A DNA stretch of 62,960 bases from Streptomyces sp. DI166 (GTDB taxonomy: Bacteria; Actinomycetota; Actinomycetes; Streptomycetales; Streptomycetaceae). The notes under the pieces are model-generated. The model was not told the DNA's origin and searched no databases. It saw nothing but the letters and a program-made list of their open reading frames with translations. Every line of letters begins with the position of its first letter. Positions within the stretch are counted from its first letter, which is position 1. Position numbers and translations under genes: made by a program. Shown one piece after another: positions 1-7,698 of this stretch. Location: assembly GCF_900091315.1 (NCBI RefSeq), contig NZ_FLSP01000045.1:1-62960 (forward strand). The letters run 5' to 3'.

Positions 1-560
1 TCGGCGCGTACGGCCCCATGCGCCCCGAGGAGCTGGTCGGCCTCCGTCGCTGTGACGTCGACCTCGACAACCTGGTGATCCGCGTCCGTGCCGCCGAGCC
101 TGAGCGGACCAACGGCAAGCGTGCTCCCGGCGGTACCGAGTCCGACGCGGTGTCCGGGCCGTCGTCCTTCCGGCCTTCCTCCACAAGGAGGTGAAAGCAA
201 CACCTCGCATGGTTCGCCGGGAAGGGGCCTGACGGCCTGGTCTTCGGCGGGGCGTAGGGAGCTCCCTTCCGCCGCACCTCCTTCGGCCGGAAGTGGCGGC
301 GTGCCCGTGCCGTAGTCGGTCTCCCAGGCGGCTTCCGCTTCTACGATCTTCGTCACACCGGACACACCCTCTCGACCCGTTCAGGCGCCACCCTCAAGGA
401 CACGGTGGTCCGCGCCGGCCAGTCCTCCGAGAAAGCCGCGCTGATCTATCAGCACTCCGATGAAGAGCGGCAGCGTGACGCGGCGGCCGGGCTCGACGAC
501 ATGGTCCGCGCTGAGCGGACGAGGCAGAAGTGTGACCCAGCTCAACACGCCGTCTCGTGA
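1..560 (+). pseudogene. Decayed tyrosine recombinase (integrase), C-terminal part
   Basis: The left edge encodes a broken copy of the C-terminal catalytic half of a pSAM2-type integrase closely related to the intact one at 16652-17827. Reading from base 3 gives the block around the first catalytic Arg (GPMRPEELVGL), but the frame is lost near 155-190, again near 210, and again near 255-285. The last block is intact in a new frame: FRFYDLRHTGHT, RSGATLKDTVVRAGQ and the nucleophile context LIYQHSDEER, ending with TGA at 558-560. The 5' half lies outside the window. Its placement just left of the 47-bp att copy at 1242 mirrors the intact integrase beside tRNA-Gly, so I infer it belonged to a second element inserted at the same tRNA and is no longer functional. 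Confidence 0.85.
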
Positions 561-576
561 AGTCTGTCGGCTTCAC

Positions 577-609
577 CGTGAGGGGAGGGCTTCCAACGCT
601 CCCCTCACG
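577..609. terminator. Perfect 11-bp hairpin after the integrase remnant
   Basis: CGTGAGGGGAG at 577-587 and its exact reverse complement at 599-609 enclose an 11-nt loop. It lies 17 nt after the stop of the integrase remnant, the position of a terminator, but no T-run follows. Confidence 0.5.
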
Positions 610-717
610 TATGGCGGTTGGCGACCCAGAGCGGCACTCTGTGTTTGGGCAATTATTCGCGAACCAGTCTGTTCATACTCAAGTAGCCTTATTCATCCCA
701 TTCGAGACGAGAAGGTA

Positions 718-1137
718 CATGAGTAGCGTCCCTCCAGAGCAGTACCGTGAGGCCGTCGAGAAGGATGGTCGCCGACTGCCGGGCGGCGGGACCTATCGAG
801 ACGAAGCAGCGCAAGTACCGGTCCGTTCTCATTGGGCATGGATGGTGCGACGAGGTGCACCGTCTTGCTGAGGCATCCCTGTATCTCGTCGATCACGGAT
901 ACGGTCATGAGGCACTGATCCTGCTCCGCACCATGTTCGAGACCACGATCAGCCTGCACTGGCTCTCGCAGAAGGGCGATGCTGGAGCGCTCGGGGTGTT
1001 TGCCGAGGGAAGCCGCCTGAACCGAGCCGCTGCCGAGGACATGCAGAAGGGGTTCAACGTACCGAAAGCCGCGCAAGCAGTTCCTGCGCTCGATCGCGAG
1101 GGAACTTGGGCTGGCTCCGGTCCTGCCTCAGGTGAGC
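718..1137 (+). pseudogene. Broken DUF5677-like gene
   Basis: An ATG at 718 opens MSSVPPEQYREAVEKDG, but that frame soon becomes non-coding in character. The reading then continues sensibly in the next frame from about 785, with IETKQRKYRSVLIGHG, EASLYLVDHGYGHEALILL and RTMFETTISLHWL. The block in which a Leu/Arg-rich helix is followed by FET and LHWL resembles the DUF5677 family of phage and defence-island proteins of unknown function. After about 1065 the translation loses family-like character. I read it as a frameshifted and truncated gene left between the decayed integrase and the att site. Family assignment is from memory of the motif only. Confidence 0.45.
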
Positions 1138-1209
1138 TAGTCAAGTCGGCGGCTGGCCGTAATGGTGCGGATGTGGTGCGCACTCCGCCCACCGGTCTAG
1201 ACAACAAAG

Positions 1210-1236
1210 AACCCCCGGGCCACTGGCCTGGGGGTT
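1210..1236. terminator. Hairpin terminator next to the att repeat
   Basis: A 12-bp stem (AACCCCCG with GGCC, one G-T wobble) with a 3-nt loop at 1222-1224 is followed by TTT. It lies six bases before the 47-bp att copy, the same place as the terminator that precedes tRNA-Gly at 17845-17871. Confidence 0.7.
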
Positions 1237-1241
1237 TCGCA

Positions 1242-1288
1242 TGGAGCGGGTGACGAGAATCGAACTCGCGCTCTCAGCTTGGGAAGCT
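1242..1288. repeat. Attachment site copy (47-bp direct repeat of tRNA-Gly 3' end)
   Basis: These 47 bases are identical to 17877-17923, the 3' end of the tRNA-Gly gene including its CCA. After base 1288 the sequence diverges from the tRNA (TTGGGTTCC instead of GATGTTC), so this copy is not a tRNA gene. It marks the far end of the integrated element whose integrase lies beside the intact tRNA. It also serves as the junction with the older element to the left. Confidence 0.92.
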
Positions 1289-1606
1289 TGGGTTCCTTGG
1301 CGACTGTTGGTGCGTTGACCTGCGTTGGGGTGGCGCTAGAGTCTCGACGTACCTGAGTCAAGTTCCCGCGGTTCCCCGTCGTTCTCTGCAGGATCTGGCA
1401 CGCGAATGGCACGCTCGAACGTCCCGTGGCGGAGCAGGGTCCAGGAGGAGCTGAGCCTTGGCCGACCGCAGTGAGCCCCGACGGTGGGGCTGCGCGGCGG
1501 TCCCTGTTGGGACGATCCAGCGGTGCTGGGTGAAGTGCGTTACCAGAGAACCCAGCTGGCATCAACGAGAGTTGACAACTCATAAACCTGAGATGATGCT
1601 CTCGCC
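1289..1606. other. Intergenic segment with an operator-like palindrome
   Basis: About 320 bases between the att copy and the XRE-type gene hold no convincing gene. The only clear signal is the 13-bp palindrome GAGTTGACAACTC at 1569-1581, which overlaps a TTGACA -35-like hexamer 26 bases before the ATG of the next gene. This is where a self-regulating repressor would be expected to bind. Confidence 0.45.
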
Positions 1607-2158
1607 ATGGCGAACGCATTCAGTGAGCGGGTGGCCCGGCTCAACACCCATTCAGGCAAGACGTACCAGGAGATGGCTCACGACTGCGACTTCAAGCGGT
1701 CAGTGACCTGGTGGAACAAGGTGCGGTGGAACCAGATCGAGAATCCTCCGGAGCCGGGCCTGTTCCCGTACCTTGCCAAGGCCCTGCAGGTTCCACAGCG
1801 CCGAGTCGCGGAAATGGTGGCCGAGCAGTGGTGCGGCGTCCGACCCGACGACACCGTGCCTGAGCGCCTGCGATCCATTCTCTCCGTACTCCGGGAAGTG
1901 GATGAGAGGGATCTACTGGTCATGCATGAGATGGCGATGACCCTGTACCGCAAGCGCATGATCAGACTGGAGAGGGACCAACTCTCCGCCGAGCTTCTGA
2001 TGGCGTACATAGAGGGCGGCGAGGGGCCCCTCACCTTGGAGCAACTGCGAAAGCTCAGGCGCTCTGAGCTGTACGCCGTCAAGCATGACCCGAGTGTGGA
2101 AGTCGAACCCGATGCTCAGGCAATGCTCGACGCCCTCCCAGACCCCGAGGAGGAGTGA
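1607..2158 (+). CDS. XRE-type (Cro/CI-like) DNA-binding protein, AICE cargo
   Basis: The protein has 183 residues. The N-terminal 70 residues resemble a degenerate Cro/CI helix-turn-helix (TYQEMAHDCDFKRSVTWWNKV), followed by ALQVPQRRVAEMVAEQW, the second half of an XRE fold. The remainder is helical, with alternating charge (ERDLLVMHEMAMTLYRKRMIRLERDQLSAELL) and an acidic tail. Many Streptomyces proteins of this shape are annotated as helix-turn-helix regulators. The ATG at 1607 is preceded by the palindrome at 1569-1581, consistent with autoregulation. It stands alone ahead of the restriction-modification pair and could control it, but no operator near 2400-2520 was recognised. Function is inferred, not seen. 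Confidence 0.6.
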   Translation: MANAFSERVARLNTHSGKTYQEMAHDCDFKRSVTWWNKVRWNQIENPPEPGLFPYLAKALQVPQRRVAEMVAEQWCGVRPDDTVPERLRSILSVLREVDERDLLVMHEMAMTLYRKRMIRLERDQLSAELLMAYIEGGEGPLTLEQLRKLRRSELYAVKHDPSVEVEPDAQAMLDALPDPEEE

Positions 2159-2520
2159 CAAGGGGCCGAATCCGGTCGGCAACCAATCAGCATCGAGGCA
2201 TAAACAGACCAGCGAGCGTGATTATGGTCGTGCGCATCACCCCAGAGTGTCAACAGCGACTCTCGTTGACACTCTGGGGTGATGCGCACGGCTCCGGAGG
2301 CCGTTAGCGAGGACCACGATGGTGCAGGTCACAAGGCAGTCAACGGACCAGAGCCTCGGCCTCGTCCACACATAGTCCACGCAGTGCGCTAGCGCTGACG
2401 CTAAGGCTTGGGACCTGCGTCTGCTCCAACCTGCCCTCCGCGCGCTGTGCAGCCGATAGCCTTTCATGCGCTGGTGAAGCCATGGAAGCAAGTAGTGGAC
2501 GGCGGGAAGGACAGGACCGA
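2159..2520. other. Non-coding segment upstream of the methyltransferase
   Basis: Apart from the perfect inverted repeat at 2229-2290, annotated separately, I see no gene here. Short reading frames across the repeat are palindromic artefacts. The promoter of the methyltransferase operon must lie between 2290 and 2520, but no clear -35/-10 pair stands out. Confidence 0.5.
2229..2290. repeat. Perfect 26-bp inverted repeat with 10-nt loop
   Basis: The arm 2229-2254 (CGTGCGCATCACCCCAGAGT and six more bases) is the exact reverse complement of 2265-2290, around the loop AGCGACTCTC. It is much longer than an ordinary terminator stem, has no T-run, and lies between the XRE-type gene and the restriction-modification pair. 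It could be a terminator, a regulatory RNA hairpin, or the fused ends of a small mobile element. Confidence 0.85.
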
Positions 2521-4695
2521 GTGTCGACGTTGAGCAACCTCCTGCGGCAAGTTGGGCAGAAGGATCCGCAGCTGGCTGTCGACCTAGCGAGGGAGGTGGA
2601 AGCGCTAGGCCGGCGTCGCCGCTTCGGACTCAACTTCGAACGCCACGTGCCTGAGACGGTTGACCTGCCAGGGCGGCCGGTTCGCAAGGGCGACAAGGTG
2701 CGTTTCCTAGCCGAGCGAGGGGCGCCTCCCAAGTCAGTCGATCAGCGCATCTGGAGAGTCGTTGGTCTCACGCGTACTGAGAGTGGGCGCGTCGCCACCC
2801 TCACTCGTCAAGACACCTCCGATGCGGAGGTTGAGACCGTAACCCGCTCCGTAGATGATCTCGTCGTCGTAGCGGAGTTTCGTGACGCCATTTTCCCCGG
2901 CCTCGTTTCTACTGGCAAAGTTGAGCGAGGTGGAGAAAAGCCGTTCCATTCTGTTATCAACGCGGAGAACTATCACGCACTGCAGACCTTGCTCTTCACT
3001 CATGAGGGCAAGGTAGACGCCATCTTCATCGACCCCCCATACAATACTCGCGACAATGATTGGAAGTACAATAACGATTACGTAGATCCGGATGACGACT
3101 ACGCCCACTCAAAGTGGCTGGCTTTCATGGAGCGGCGCCTAAAACTCGCGAAGCGTCTCCTTAATCCAGAGTCATCTGCCCTTATTGTAACAATCGATGA
3201 GAAAGAAGTCCTTCGTCTGGGTCTGCTGCTCGAACAGACCTTCCCAGAGGCCGCCATTCAGATGGTGACGTCTGTCATTAGTGCAAAGGGAGCAGTGCGG
3301 CGCGGAAAATTTTCACGAGTCGAGGAGCATATCTTCTTCTTGACCTTCGGGGAGGCGAAAATTCACCCGTGGGAAAGTAACATGCTCCCGTCATATAAGG
3401 AAACACAGGAAGACGAAGCCGCCGAGGAGGAGCAAGCTACTCCCAAGCCAATCGAATGGCTCGGATTGCGACGTAGGGAGCCATCCAGCGTCCGCGGTTC
3501 ACGGCCTAATCAGTTCTATCCTATCTTCGTGTCCCGTGAGGATGGGACTCTGCACTCTATCGGTGATCCGATCGATGATGACGTCGATCGATCTGCCGTT
3601 CCCACCCCTGCGGGTACTGTCGCACTCTGGCCACTAAAGCCTGACGGGACGGAAATGCTGTGGGGGTTGACTCCTGAAGTTCTGAGAAAAAATTGGGCTA
3701 ACGGCTTCGCGCGGGTTAAGAACTGGAAGCCGGCCACGGCAAAGGGTACGGTTTATTACCTGCCCAGTGGCACTATTGAGCGCATCCGCAAGGGAGAAAT
3801 CACTATCACTGGGCGAGCTGCGGATGGCGCCGTAGAGGGACACGTCACGCCTGACAGCTCAGTCGTCACTCCGCCGAAGCGGGTGTGGAATATGGCGTCA
3901 CACAATGCTGAGATCGGTGGTACAAGTATTCTGTCAGCGCTTATTCCGAAGCGCCACTTCCCGTACCCTAAGTCTCTGTTTGCCGTTGAGGACATCCTGC
4001 GCTTCGTCGTCGGCCCCAAGAAAAATGCTCTTGTCGTTGACTTCTTCGGCGGCTCTGGCACTACGGCCCATGCCGTTATGCGTCTTAATCGCCAAGACGG
4101 AGGATCCCGATCCAGCATCATCATCACAAATAACGAGGTTTCAGCGAACGAGCAGGCTCGGCTGCGAGCACAGGGATTGCGACCCGGCGATGCTGAATGG
4201 GAGCGACTCGGTATCTGCGACTTCATCACTAAACCGCGACTACAAGCGGCAGTCACAGGTTTGACCCCTGAAGGAAAGCCGGTTAAAGGGAAATACAGGT
4301 TCGTCGACCAATTTCCCATGTCGGATGGCTTCGATGAGAACATCGAATTCTTCACGATGACATATGAAGCTCCGCGAGCAGTTGCACATCACCGTTCTTT
4401 CGAGGCTGTGGCGCCACTGCTTTGGCTTAAGGCTGGAGCACAAGGGCGCCGTATAGAGAAGGCCCGCGATGATTTTGATATCACCGACGTGTACGGCGTG
4501 CTATTCGACATGGATTACTCGCACGACTTTCTGACCGCTCTTGCAGAGGTCGACAGCGTACGAATGGCATTCATCGTCACTGACGACGACCGTAGCTTCC
4601 AGATGGTCTGCTCCGAGCTTCCAGGTCATGTCGAACCAGTGCGCTTGTACGAGTCTTACCTGACGAATTTCACGATCAACACGGGCAGGGAGTGA
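2521..4695 (+). CDS. Type III-like site-specific DNA methyltransferase (Mod)
   Basis: This is an S-adenosylmethionine-dependent adenine or cytosine-N4 DNA methyltransferase, the modification half of a type III-like restriction-modification system. In the 724-residue product the catalytic DPPY is at residues 171-174 and the SAM-binding DFFGGSGTT follows at 507-515, the motif order of the beta class. I chose the GTG at 2521 because it follows an AAGGAC-type ribosome site and gives the family-like N terminus MSTLSNLLRQ, ahead of FERH and LPGRPVRKGDKV; an ATG at 2482 adds 13 residues. The long insert between the motifs probably holds the target-recognition domain. Only seven bases separate it from the helicase gene. 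Its GC content and codon usage are visibly lower than those of its neighbours, a sign of transfer. Confidence 0.88.
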   Translation: MSTLSNLLRQVGQKDPQLAVDLAREVEALGRRRRFGLNFERHVPETVDLPGRPVRKGDKVRFLAERGAPPKSVDQRIWRVVGLTRTESGRVATLTRQDTSDAEVETVTRSVDDLVVVAEFRDAIFPGLVSTGKVERGGEKPFHSVINAENYHALQTLLFTHEGKVDAIFIDPPYNTRDNDWKYNNDYVDPDDDYAHSKWLAFMERRLKLAKRLLNPESSALIVTIDEKEVLRLGLLLEQTFPEAAIQMVTSVISAKGAVRRGKFSRVEEHIFFLTFGEAKIHPWESNMLPSYKETQEDEAAEEEQATPKPIEWLGLRRREPSSVRGSRPNQFYPIFVSREDGTLHSIGDPIDDDVDRSAVPTPAGTVALWPLKPDGTEMLWGLTPEVLRKNWANGFARVKNWKPATAKGTVYYLPSGTIERIRKGEITITGRAADGAVEGHVTPDSSVVTPPKRVWNMASHNAEIGGTSILSALIPKRHFPYPKSLFAVEDILRFVVGPKKNALVVDFFGGSGTTAHAVMRLNRQDGGSRSSIIITNNEVSANEQARLRAQGLRPGDAEWERLGICDFITKPRLQAAVTGLTPEGKPVKGKYRFVDQFPMSDGFDENIEFFTMTYEAPRAVAHHRSFEAVAPLLWLKAGAQGRRIEKARDDFDITDVYGVLFDMDYSHDFLTALAEVDSVRMAFIVTDDDRSFQMVCSELPGHVEPVRLYESYLTNFTINTGRE

Positions 4696-4702
4696 TTGTA
4701 CG

Positions 4703-7303
4703 ATGCGATTTACTCTGAAGGAGTACCAGAACGACGCTGTGGGTCAAATGTTGACCTACTTTTCTGACGCCCGTGAGGATTTCCATCGGAAAGGCCGTAA
4801 CGTCTCCTTCTCTCTCGCAGCCACTACTGGTGCTGGTAAAACCGTCATGGCTGCCGCGGTTATCGAATCTCTGTTCCTCGGTAATGACGATTGGGATTTT
4901 GAAGCCGACCCCGGTGCGGTAGTTTTGTGGTTCACGGACGATCCGTCTCTCAACGAGCAGACTCGCTTGCGGCTAGTCGAGGCGGCAGGTGACCGCATCG
5001 CGCACTCCCAACTGCAGGTCATCGAGAACACTTTCAATCGAGAGAAGTTCGAATCGGGGAAGGTGTACTTTCTCAATTCACAGAAGCTTTCGAAGACGTC
5101 GCTGCTTGTTAGGGGAGCGGCAGAGGACGAGCAGACGCCTCTAGTTGAGCGCTCGGTGTCGCCGGACCTGCGTGCCTTTACCATCTGGGAGACAATCAAG
5201 AACACCATTGAGGATGACCGCCTGACTCTCTATCTGATTCTTGACGAGGCGCATAAGGGAATGCGGAAGCTCACTAAAAGCGACCGCGAGGACAGGACCA
5301 CTATTGTGAAGCGCCTGATCAACGGGGGTAGCGGGGTGCCCCCGGTCCCGGTGGTGTGGGGCATTTCTGCGACAATTGAACGGTTCTCGGAAGCGATGTC
5401 GCAGGCGCAAGGGCGCTTCACCTACCCGGACTACGAGGTTGACCCAGCTTTGATCCAGGAGTCCGGCCTCCTCAAAGACGATATTCGTCTCGACTTCCCC
5501 TCGGAATCAGGTGTATTCGACACCGTCCTTCTCAAGCGAGGGACGCGAAAAGTACGCGAGTCAACCCTGCAGTGGAAGCAATACGCCGAAGAGCAAGGCA
5601 CGACGTCGGACCCAGTTGTACCGCTCCTAGTGGTGCAGGTCCCTAACACCCCCTCAGATAGCTTGCTGGTATCGGCCATCGATACTATCCGGGAAGAGTG
5701 GCCAGAACTGCCCGCCGGCAGCATCGCGCATGTATTCGGAGAACACGCCAACATTCAGCTGGGCGATTACGTGATTCCGTATGTAGCGCCGGAGAAGGTC
5801 CAGGATAGGTCGCACATCAGAGTCATCCTTGCCAAGGACGCTATCTCCACAGGTTGGGACTGCCCTCGGGCTGAGGTGCTCGTATCTTTTCGCCCGGCTT
5901 CAGACAAGACGCATATTACACAGCTTTTGGGTCGCATGGTTCGGACTCCACTAGCGCGTCGCATTACCGGTAACGATCGCCTCAACTCCGTCGAGTGCGT
6001 CCTTCCTTTCTTCAATCGCGCAACCGCCACTGGGGTCGCCGAGATTCTCCTCGGAAAGAGGCCTGGTGAAGACGGCGAAGACGGCTCTGGAGGCTCCGGC
6101 GGAGGCGAGGGACGCCGCGTGCTGTACAAGCCGGTCGACATGGTCGTCAATCAGGCCATCCCGGCGGAAGTTTGGGATGCGTTTGATGCTATTCCGTCCC
6201 AGACCCTTCCGCGTAAAGCAGCAAAGCCCACCAAGCGACTCACTGCACTTGCCCAGGCTCTCTCTCGCGACCACCTCTTGTCTAACGCCCGGAAGGTTGC
6301 CTACGCGGAACTGTTCGCAGTTCTCGATGGCTTGATGGCTCGCTATAAGGAGCAGGTGCAAGCTGCAACGGCTGGCATATTGGATGTCAGGGGCGAGACC
6401 CTCGTGGCCTCGGTGCACAACAAAAATGTAACTGTAGCGGAGACATTCACTGAGATCGCGGACGAGCGCTCTGTGGATTCAGACTTCAAGATTGCGCAAC
6501 GTATCCTGTCCCCGGATCTAGCGCGCAAGTATGCCGACCACATTGCAGTGGAGGATGATGACGATGACGGGCTTTTTGATGCTCACGTAAAAGTCGCTGC
6601 CTTGGCGCAAGTCAACGGTGTCCAGGAGGCTATCGATCGTGAGGCTGACGCCCTGGCGACCAAGTGGCTCTCTCAGTTCCGTGTAGCCATCAAGGGGCTG
6701 TCGGACGAACGCAAGGCCGTCTATGACGACATCGTCGCGATGTCAGTAGATCCGCAGCGCACCGAAGTTGCACGGCCCAAAGTTCGGTCCGAGGAAACAG
6801 AGGATGCGGACGGCAACAAGGTTGCAGCTAAGCCTGGTCATCTTATGGCTGACGAGAACGGCGACTTCCCTATTTCATCGCTCAACCAGTGGGAAACGAA
6901 GGTTCTGGAGTCGGAGATGGGGCAGCCAGGATTCCTGGCTTGGTATAGGAACCCGGGACGTGCCTCGGAGGATTCGCTCGCAATCGCCTACAAGGACGGC
7001 AAGGGTGATTGGCGACGTATGTGCCCTGACTTCATCTTCTTCCATGGTGATCTCTCCGACGTGAAGGTCTCTATTGTCGATCCGCACGGCTTCCATCTCC
7101 GGGATGCTCTGCCGAAGCTGGTGGGTCTGGTGGATTTCACTGAGAAGTACGGCACTGAATTCCACCGCATCGAGGCTGTGGCTGAGACGAAAGACAAGAG
7201 GCTTCGAGTACTCGACCTAAAGAGCCCCTCGGTGCGAGAAGCTATTAAGGGAGCGAGCGACGTGGAGCAGCTTTATCTGTCCGCTGCTGCGACGGATTAC
7301 TGA
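4703..7303 (+). CDS. Type III restriction-like DEAD/DEAH helicase-nuclease (Res)
   Basis: An 866-residue superfamily 2 helicase, the restriction partner of the upstream methyltransferase. The Walker A motif TGAGKT is at residues 42-47 and the DEAH box at 181-184; GISATIERFSE (motif III region), ILAKDAISTGWDCPRAEVLVSFR and TQLLGRMVRTP (motifs V and VI) follow. The C-terminal part should carry the nuclease. It contains PDFIFF and then SIVDPHGFHLRDALPKL, where ordinary type III Res proteins have PD...ExK-like residues. A short acidic stretch (EDDDDDG) and a Gly-rich linker (GGSGGGEG) separate modules. It is likely co-transcribed with the methyltransferase. Phage defence is the inferred role; an active nuclease is not shown by the sequence. 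Confidence 0.85.
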   Translation: MRFTLKEYQNDAVGQMLTYFSDAREDFHRKGRNVSFSLAATTGAGKTVMAAAVIESLFLGNDDWDFEADPGAVVLWFTDDPSLNEQTRLRLVEAAGDRIAHSQLQVIENTFNREKFESGKVYFLNSQKLSKTSLLVRGAAEDEQTPLVERSVSPDLRAFTIWETIKNTIEDDRLTLYLILDEAHKGMRKLTKSDREDRTTIVKRLINGGSGVPPVPVVWGISATIERFSEAMSQAQGRFTYPDYEVDPALIQESGLLKDDIRLDFPSESGVFDTVLLKRGTRKVRESTLQWKQYAEEQGTTSDPVVPLLVVQVPNTPSDSLLVSAIDTIREEWPELPAGSIAHVFGEHANIQLGDYVIPYVAPEKVQDRSHIRVILAKDAISTGWDCPRAEVLVSFRPASDKTHITQLLGRMVRTPLARRITGNDRLNSVECVLPFFNRATATGVAEILLGKRPGEDGEDGSGGSGGGEGRRVLYKPVDMVVNQAIPAEVWDAFDAIPSQTLPRKAAKPTKRLTALAQALSRDHLLSNARKVAYAELFAVLDGLMARYKEQVQAATAGILDVRGETLVASVHNKNVTVAETFTEIADERSVDSDFKIAQRILSPDLARKYADHIAVEDDDDDGLFDAHVKVAALAQVNGVQEAIDREADALATKWLSQFRVAIKGLSDERKAVYDDIVAMSVDPQRTEVARPKVRSEETEDADGNKVAAKPGHLMADENGDFPISSLNQWETKVLESEMGQPGFLAWYRNPGRASEDSLAIAYKDGKGDWRRMCPDFIFFHGDLSDVKVSIVDPHGFHLRDALPKLVGLVDFTEKYGTEFHRIEAVAETKDKRLRVLDLKSPSVREAIKGASDVEQLYLSAAATDY

Positions 7304-7698
7304 GATTGCCTCAGGTCCGCGTTGACACGGAGAGCGCGGTCGGCGGAGCGGCTTTGGGCTGGAGCTGCTTTGGCGCGAGTGATCATGGCCCTGTACGCTT
7401 CCGGCGCGTCGGGCAGTCTGTGGACCCGCCCGGTAAAGCACGACGTTGGGGCCATGATCTTCGAGGCTCGCGCCAAAGTGGCTGCGTAAAGCCGTGTAGC
7501 CGACCGCCCCAGCCACGATGTATCCCTTCTCTGGCATCAGGCGGCTGTTTGCTGTGTGCGCGGTACGGGCGCCGGCCGGGCTGGAGCGGGACGGAGGCAG
7601 GAGCGCAGGCCCGGCCGGGGGCCGGGCCGCGCGCGGCGAGCGGAGCGAGCCGACTTGAACCCGTAGAGAAAGTTGTAACTCAGTCGCTCTGCTGGGGC
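7304..7698. other. Non-coding segment with a two-part inverted repeat
   Basis: No gene is supported here. CTTTGGCGCGAG (7368-7379) pairs with 7467-7478 and GATCATGGCCC (7381-7391) pairs with 7449-7459, forming a 12-bp plus 11-bp interrupted stem around a loop of about 57 bases. It lies directly downstream of the Res gene and may be a terminator or the relic of a small non-autonomous element. Confidence 0.6.
7685..7698. repeat. Target-site duplication, left copy (14 bp)
   Basis: CGCTCTGCTGGGGC here is repeated exactly at 9658-9671, immediately outside the two ends of the IS481-family element. Confidence 0.88.

Noticed and set aside
2085..2491. Two short frames across the 26-bp palindrome giving related peptides on opposite strands
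   Set aside because: The similarity comes from the inverted repeat itself; no start sites or conserved content.
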